Part shown: piece by piece, positions 62,461 to 64,000 of the stretch
Numbering within the stretch: position 1 is the first letter of the stretch
Layout of the letters: every line of letters starts with the position of its first letter
DNA from: Procambarus clarkii
Taxonomy: Eukaryota; Arthropoda; Malacostraca; Decapoda; Cambaridae
Assembly: GCF_040958095.1 (NCBI RefSeq)
Contig: NC_091175.1
Location: 22,548,683-22,612,682 of the forward strand
Direction of reading: 5' to 3'
Length of the DNA: 64,000 nucleotides
The notes under the pieces: model-generated
Seen by the model: the letters and a program-made list of their open reading frames with translations, nothing else
Database searches by the model: none
Told to the model about the DNA's origin: nothing
Position numbers and translations under genes: made by a program

Positions 62461-63224
62461 CAACAGCATCTTTATCTAGTGTACATCTATTGATAAATAA
62501 TTCTGTACCAGGGGTTTAGAGAACAGGTCAGCCATCATTACAGCAAGCAAGTCAGTTTTTGTTTTCACAAAGAGGTTACCCTTTAGAGCACTCATACGTG
62601 TTCCTCTACCAAATAAATCATCTACCTCTACCTTCGTCTACCTTGTATGGGCTTTAGTGAACACAATGGCAGACAGTGGAAACTGTAGATGACTTATTTG
62701 GCTCATGCCAGGCAGCTAGTGTGTGTGTATAGGAAGCAAATTCATTCCTCTTGAAATTATAGTACTCTCACTAACTAGTCAAAGTACCAATATGTAGTGA
62801 CGGACCTCGACAAAGTAAACTTTTGTTGTACTTTTTAATTTTGTAGAATCTGGGGGGGGGGGGAAAGATAGAGCAACTTAAACATTCCTAGGCCTATCAT
62901 ATTAACATATGTGTACTATACTAAGCCTAAAATAGCATATATTATTCCTAAGATTGGCACTAGTGGTTAGGTTAGGCTCGAAGTGTATAATTTAATCGCA
63001 ACATAAATATAGGTTCTATATTTATGTTGCAATTACAAAAGTTTATGCCTCGGCTAAATTCATTAACACAAAAGTGAACTTTCTTGTTATCCATCAGTAC
63101 ATATATGTACTTTTAGTAACTATTTGGTGGAAAGTATCATCATTTTATGAGCATGGTTTGTGATATAAATAGTTAACCATCGATGGAAAAATCTAGCGAT
63201 TCCGTGTCTGTTAGTCGTGACTAG
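62461..63224. other. No gene seen; AT-rich
   Basis: Unrecognised. Contains a G run at 62853-62863 and a hairpin at 62998-63030 (GCAACATAAATATAG, GTT, CTATATTTATGTTGC, perfect 15-bp arms). Confidence 0.45.
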
Positions 63225-64000
63225 AACCCCAGGAGGTGGCTGGGATGAGTTACCACCCCCAGGAGGTGGCTGGGATGAGTTACCACCCCAGGAGGTGGCT
63301 GGGATGAGTTACCACCCCAAGAGGTGGCTGGGATGAGTTACCACCCCCAGGAGGAGGCTGGGATGAGTTACCACTCCCAGGAGGTGGCTGGGATGAGTTA
63401 CCACTCCCAGGAGGTGGCTGGGATGAGTTCCCACTCCCAGGAGGTGGCTGGGATGAGGTCACCCCCAGGAGGAGGCTGGGATGAGTTACCACTCCCAGGA
63501 GGTGGATGGGATGAGTTACCAACCCCAGGAGGTGGCTGGGATGAGTTACCACCCCCAGGAGGTGGCTGGGATGAGTTACCACCCCCAGGAGGTGGCTGGG
63601 ATGAGTTACCACCCCAGGAGGTGGCTGGGATGAGTTACCACCCTAAGAGGTGGCTGGGATGAGTTACCACCCCCAGGAGGAGGCTGGGATGAGTTACCAC
63701 TCCCAGGAGGTGGCTGGGATGAGTTACCACCCCCAGGAGGTGGCTGGGATGAGTTACCACCCCCAGGAGGTGGCTGGGATGAGTTACCACCCCAGGAGGT
63801 GGCTGGGATGAGTTACCACCCCCAGGAGGTGGCTGGGATGAGTTACCACCCCAGGAGGTGGCTGGGATGAGTTACCACCCCCAGGAGGTGGCTGGGATGA
63901 GTTACCACCCCCAGGAGGTGGCTGGGATGAGTTACCACCCCAGGAGGTGGCTGGGATAAGTTACCACCCCCCAGGAGGAGGCTGGGATGAGTTACCACCC
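63225..64000. repeat. 30-bp minisatellite running off the window
   Basis: Unit CAGGAGGTGGCTGGGATGAG, TTACCACCCC, 29-30 bp, about 26 copies to the last base. GGAGGAGG and ACTCCC variants recur in a pattern (63352-63480 and 63660-63720), suggesting block duplication. Confidence 0.95.

Overview
The window looks like intergenic or heterochromatic nuclear DNA of an arthropod, most likely a decapod crustacean such as a crayfish or lobster. The supporting signs are (TTAGG)n-type telomeric motifs inside foldback elements, many tRNA-derived SINEs, APE-type LINE remnants, a Penelope-like GIY-YIG fragment, and very dense micro- and minisatellites. The species call is inference. I see no convincing host protein gene, no rRNA and no CRISPR. 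The very long open frames (about 200 to 1300 codons) lie inside tandem arrays and are open because the repeat units avoid stop codons, often in frame-preserving lengths. They are not genes.

Layout. 1-1.6 kb: a decayed LINE (here LINE-1) whose 3' end is repeated and separated by (CA)n. 2.4-9 kb: a hAT-like MITE, a SINE nested in a SINE, further SINEs, a 43-bp satellite made from the end of a foldback element (FB-2), and a tRNA-like palindrome. 9.1-9.6 kb: a 51-bp minisatellite. 10-12.2 kb: low-repeat DNA with a CRE-like cluster. 13.08-17.79 kb: a non-autonomous LTR retrotransposon with two LTRs of about 1.3 kb, primer binding site, polypurine tract and 4-bp target duplication. 18.1-22.1 kb: two large arrays. 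22-29 kb: foldback elements, including one split by a hAT-like MITE with a perfect 8-bp duplication, plus SINEs and LINE tails. 29.1-31.6 kb and 34.2-35.3 kb: two LINE-2 remnants whose C-terminal coding segment has grown into 23-bp and 92-bp satellites. 32.7-34 kb and 35.9-39.2 kb: C-rich arrays. 39.7-42.6 kb: SINE/LINE-1 inverted arrangements and three TTAGG-bearing foldback elements in (TA)n. 42.6-43.7 kb: the Penelope-like fragment. 44.5-47.6 kb: 51-, 20- and 40-bp arrays. 47.8-57.0 kb: one 24-bp array with nested higher-order repeats, split by a 5'-truncated LINE-2, itself split by an insertion of about 2 kb. 57-64 kb: another foldback element, arrays around a LINE-2 RT fragment, two LINE-1 3' ends, a further SINE, and a 30-bp array running off the end.

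The main theme is conversion of transposable-element ends and coding segments into tandem satellites, with stages from single copy through two or three copies to long arrays visible here. The SINE family and LINE-2 also share a 3' tail, which suggests that LINE-2 is the SINE's mobilising partner. LINE-1, LINE-2, SINE-1 to SINE-4 and FB-1 to FB-3 are labels used only in this annotation. All repeat comparisons were made by eye, so copy numbers are approximate.
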